DNA of 64,000 bases from Kitasatospora sp. SolWspMP-SS2h (GTDB taxonomy: Bacteria > Actinomycetota > Actinomycetes > Streptomycetales > Streptomycetaceae), in contig NZ_QLLT01000035.1 of the NCBI RefSeq assembly GCF_003259315.1, positions 1 to 64,000 of the forward strand, in the 5' to 3' direction. Shown here in pieces: positions 62,239 to 64,000 of this stretch; position 1 is the first letter of the stretch; every line of letters starts with the position of its first letter. The translations under genes and the position numbers were made by a program. Under the pieces are notes generated by a model, which worked only from the letters and a program-made list of their open reading frames with translations, searched no databases and had not been told where the DNA came from.

Positions 62239-64000
62239 TCACTCCCCCGGCTCCCCCGGTGCCGGCAGGCGCTCCAGCGCCGCCCGCGCCTCGGCCTCCC
62301 AGCCCGGTGCCTCCCAGCGGCGGGCCACCTCGGCGGCCCGGCGGAAGTGCGCGGCGGCCTCGGCGGTGCGGCCCAGGTGGCGGGCGAGTTCGCCGAGCGT
62401 GAGGGCGACCGGGCGGACCGCGATCGAGGTGGACGCCGCGCCGGCCACCAGATGACCCAACGGGCGCATCTCGTCCAGGAGTTCGGCGGCCTCGGCGCGT
62501 TCGTCCAGGGCGATGACCAGGTCGGCGCGCAGTTGCAGGAACAGCGAGCGGAAGTAGTCGGCCTGGACTCCCCGGCGCTCGCCCCGGGCCCGCCGGGCCG
62601 CCTCCGGGCCGTGCCCGGCCGCGAGCAGGGCGAGCGCGGTGACGTCGGCGACCAGCGGGCCGTACTGCGCGCGGTGCTCCTCGATCAACGGGAGCATCTC
62701 GGCCAGCCGGCCCTGCCGGTGGGCGATCACCACCCGGATCAGCGCGGCCAGGCCGCCGGCGTGCAGCGAGTCGCGGGCGCGCAGACCGGCCAGGGCCCGC
62801 TCGTAGCGGGCGACCGCCTCGTCGACGCGGCCGGCGGCGAGTTCCAGCATGCCGCGCTGGAACAGCACCACGTCGGCGAGTTCGGGCAGCCCGTAGCGGT
62901 GCGCGATCTCCTCGCCGGCCGCCAGGTGGCGGCGCAGCGCGGGGAGGTCGCCGTGCACGGCGGCGGCGGTGGCGGCCAGGTGCTCGGCGTGCCAGCGGTA
63001 GGCGGGCAGGTCGTGCCCGGTGGCCAGCTCGGCGAGTTCGGCGGCCAGCCGGGCCCGGTCGATGGGCGCCAACTCGTGGTCACAGGAACGGGCCTGGGCG
63101 GCGATCGCCAGGCAGAGCAGCAGCGGGTCGCCCTCGGCGCGGGCGATCGCGACGGCCTCGCTCCCGGCGGTGAACGCCTCCGGCGAGCCGGTGCAGTCGA
63201 GTTCCTGGGTGAGCGCGTCGAGCAGGCGGCAGCGGGTGGCGGGTGGCAGGTCGGTGCGGCGCAGCAGCCGGGTCAGCTGGTCGACGGCCTCCTGGTCGAA
63301 GGTGCCGTACGGGTGGGTGATCCACGGGGTGGGCTCGGTCCAGGCGGTCCAGGCGGCGATCAGCAGGTCCTCCCGGCCGCTCTCCCGGGCGAGCCGGAGC
63401 GCGCGCGCCTTGGTCCCGGTGGCGGCGGTGACCTGCCCGGCCCGGACCTGGGCGCGCAGCAGCGCGCCGAGCAGGTCGATCCGGCGGGCGGCGCGGTCCT
63501 CGCCGGGCCGTTCGGCGGCGCGGTCCAGGTTGTCGACGGCCTGCCGGAGCAGGCCGACGGCGCTGGGGTGGGCGTAGCGCCGCTCGGCGGCCTCGGCGGC
63601 CCGGACGCAGTGGTCGACCGCGAGGGCGGCCGTGGCGGCGGTCGCGGCCTGGGTGAAGTGGTGGGCCAGTGCGGTGAGTTCGCCGGGCCGCAGGTCGTGC
63701 AGGGCGTGTCCGATCCGGCCGTGCAGGCGGGCCCGGCGCAGGCCGCCGAGATCGGCGTACAGGGTGTCGCGCACCAGCACGTGGGCGAACCGGACGGTGC
63801 CGGGCCGGGGTTCGAGCAGCAGGCCGCCCGCGACGGCGGCCTCGACGGCCTCGGTCGCGGCCTCCTCGTCCTGCTCACCGGCCCGCAGCAGCAGGTCGAC
63901 GTCGCTCTCCCGACCGGCCACGGCGGCCAGCCGCAGCAGGTCGACGGCGGGGGCGGGCAGCCGCTCGAACCGGCGGCGCAGCACGTCCCGGACCCCCTGC
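62239..64000 (-). CDS. AAA/TPR transcriptional regulator, C-terminal part (5' end outside window)
   Basis: At least 587 codons; the frame is open to the right edge, where QGVRDVLRRRFERLP is the end of an NB-ARC/AAA winged-helix segment. The rest is a helical TPR-like superhelix with Ala/Leu-rich helices (AAEAAERRYAHPSAVGLLRQA, ARYERALAGLRARDSL, AEMLPLIEEHRAQYG). This order fits the C-terminus of AfsR/LuxR-type large regulators. No LuxR helix-turn-helix is seen at the C-terminus, so a DNA-binding domain, if any, must be N-terminal. It is just upstream of the MMPL gene and might regulate it. Confidence 0.8.
   Translation of the reverse strand, partial: QGVRDVLRRRFERLPAPAVDLLRLAAVAGRESDVDLLLRAGEQDEEAATEAVEAAVAGGLLLEPRPGTVRFAHVLVRDTLYADLGGLRRARLHGRIGHALHDLRPGELTALAHHFTQAATAATAALAVDHCVRAAEAAERRYAHPSAVGLLRQAVDNLDRAAERPGEDRAARRIDLLGALLRAQVRAGQVTAATGTKARALRLARESGREDLLIAAWTAWTEPTPWITHPYGTFDQEAVDQLTRLLRRTDLPPATRCRLLDALTQELDCTGSPEAFTAGSEAVAIARAEGDPLLLCLAIAAQARSCDHELAPIDRARLAAELAELATGHDLPAYRWHAEHLAATAAAVHGDLPALRRHLAAGEEIAHRYGLPELADVVLFQRGMLELAAGRVDEAVARYERALAGLRARDSLHAGGLAALIRVVIAHRQGRLAEMLPLIEEHRAQYGPLVADVTALALLAAGHGPEAARRARGERRGVQADYFRSLFLQLRADLVIALDERAEAAELLDEMRPLGHLVAGAASTSIAVRPVALTLGELARHLGRTAEAAAHFRRAAEVARRWEAPGWEAEARAALERLPAPGEPGE

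Overview
This is a very GC-rich window whose genes look like Streptomycetaceae (Streptomyces or Kitasatospora). The signs are GTG and TTG starts, strong third-position GC bias, long antisense open frames, an AfsR-type regulator fragment, secreted GH16 and RNase Sa proteins, and the actinobacterial arrangement of purine-degradation genes. Nothing looks like a phage or a plasmid. The genes at both ends are cut by the window edge.

Layout. 0-5.8 kb: the end of a large secreted lectin/FG-GAP protein, acetyltransferases, a decayed DyP peroxidase next to a decapitated acetyltransferase, a LysE exporter and a DUF3626 protein. 6-10.8 kb: a four-gene leftward operon (PF10118 hydrolase, ferredoxin reductase, M24 peptidase, EphD-like hydrolase-dehydrogenase fusion). 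11-17.4 kb: a PPOX flavoprotein, an esterase, an acetyltransferase, a CPA1 antiporter, and a HelD-family helicase preceded by a palindrome like the rifamycin-associated element, suggesting the RNA polymerase protector HelR. 17.5-25.8 kb: a leftward urea-nitrogen operon, UT urea channel, ureA, a His-rich CbiX-like protein, ureB, ureC, ureF, ureG, ureD and an Amt transporter; no ureE is present. 26-30.4 kb: a YhgE/Pip-like permease and regulators.

30.5-49.4 kb is mainly a purine and allantoin salvage region: catalase, allantoicase, allantoinase, glycerate kinase, tartronate semialdehyde reductase, hydroxypyruvate isomerase, then uraD, uraH, urate oxidase, a purine permease and an 8-oxoguanine-deaminase-type amidohydrolase, and finally malate synthase and an IclR regulator (AllR). 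Four copies of a 16-bp motif related to TTCAACAAAGTGTTGA lie in the control regions of these units, three of them on a recognisable -35 box. Urate is oxidised (H2O2 to catalase) to allantoin, allantoate, urea and glyoxylate. Urea feeds the urease operon. Glyoxylate goes to malate or to glycerate, although glyoxylate carboligase is not in the window.

Inside this region sits a TROVE (Ro60/Rsr) gene. Just upstream, on the same strand, is an RNA with a permuted tRNA-like fold (T arm, closed acceptor-like hairpin, D arm, enclosing stem), matching the architecture of bacterial YrlA Y RNAs. A second RNA candidate lies next to it, and three copies of a shared repeat mark the area. This is the most interesting locus here.

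49.4-64 kb: a small exported protein, a GH16 glucanase with a LacI-type operator, RNase Sa, a MoaF-like protein, a membrane-anchored esterase, UspA, an aspartate 4-decarboxylase operon with two tandem AspT exchangers, an MMPL transporter and the end of an AAA/TPR regulator.
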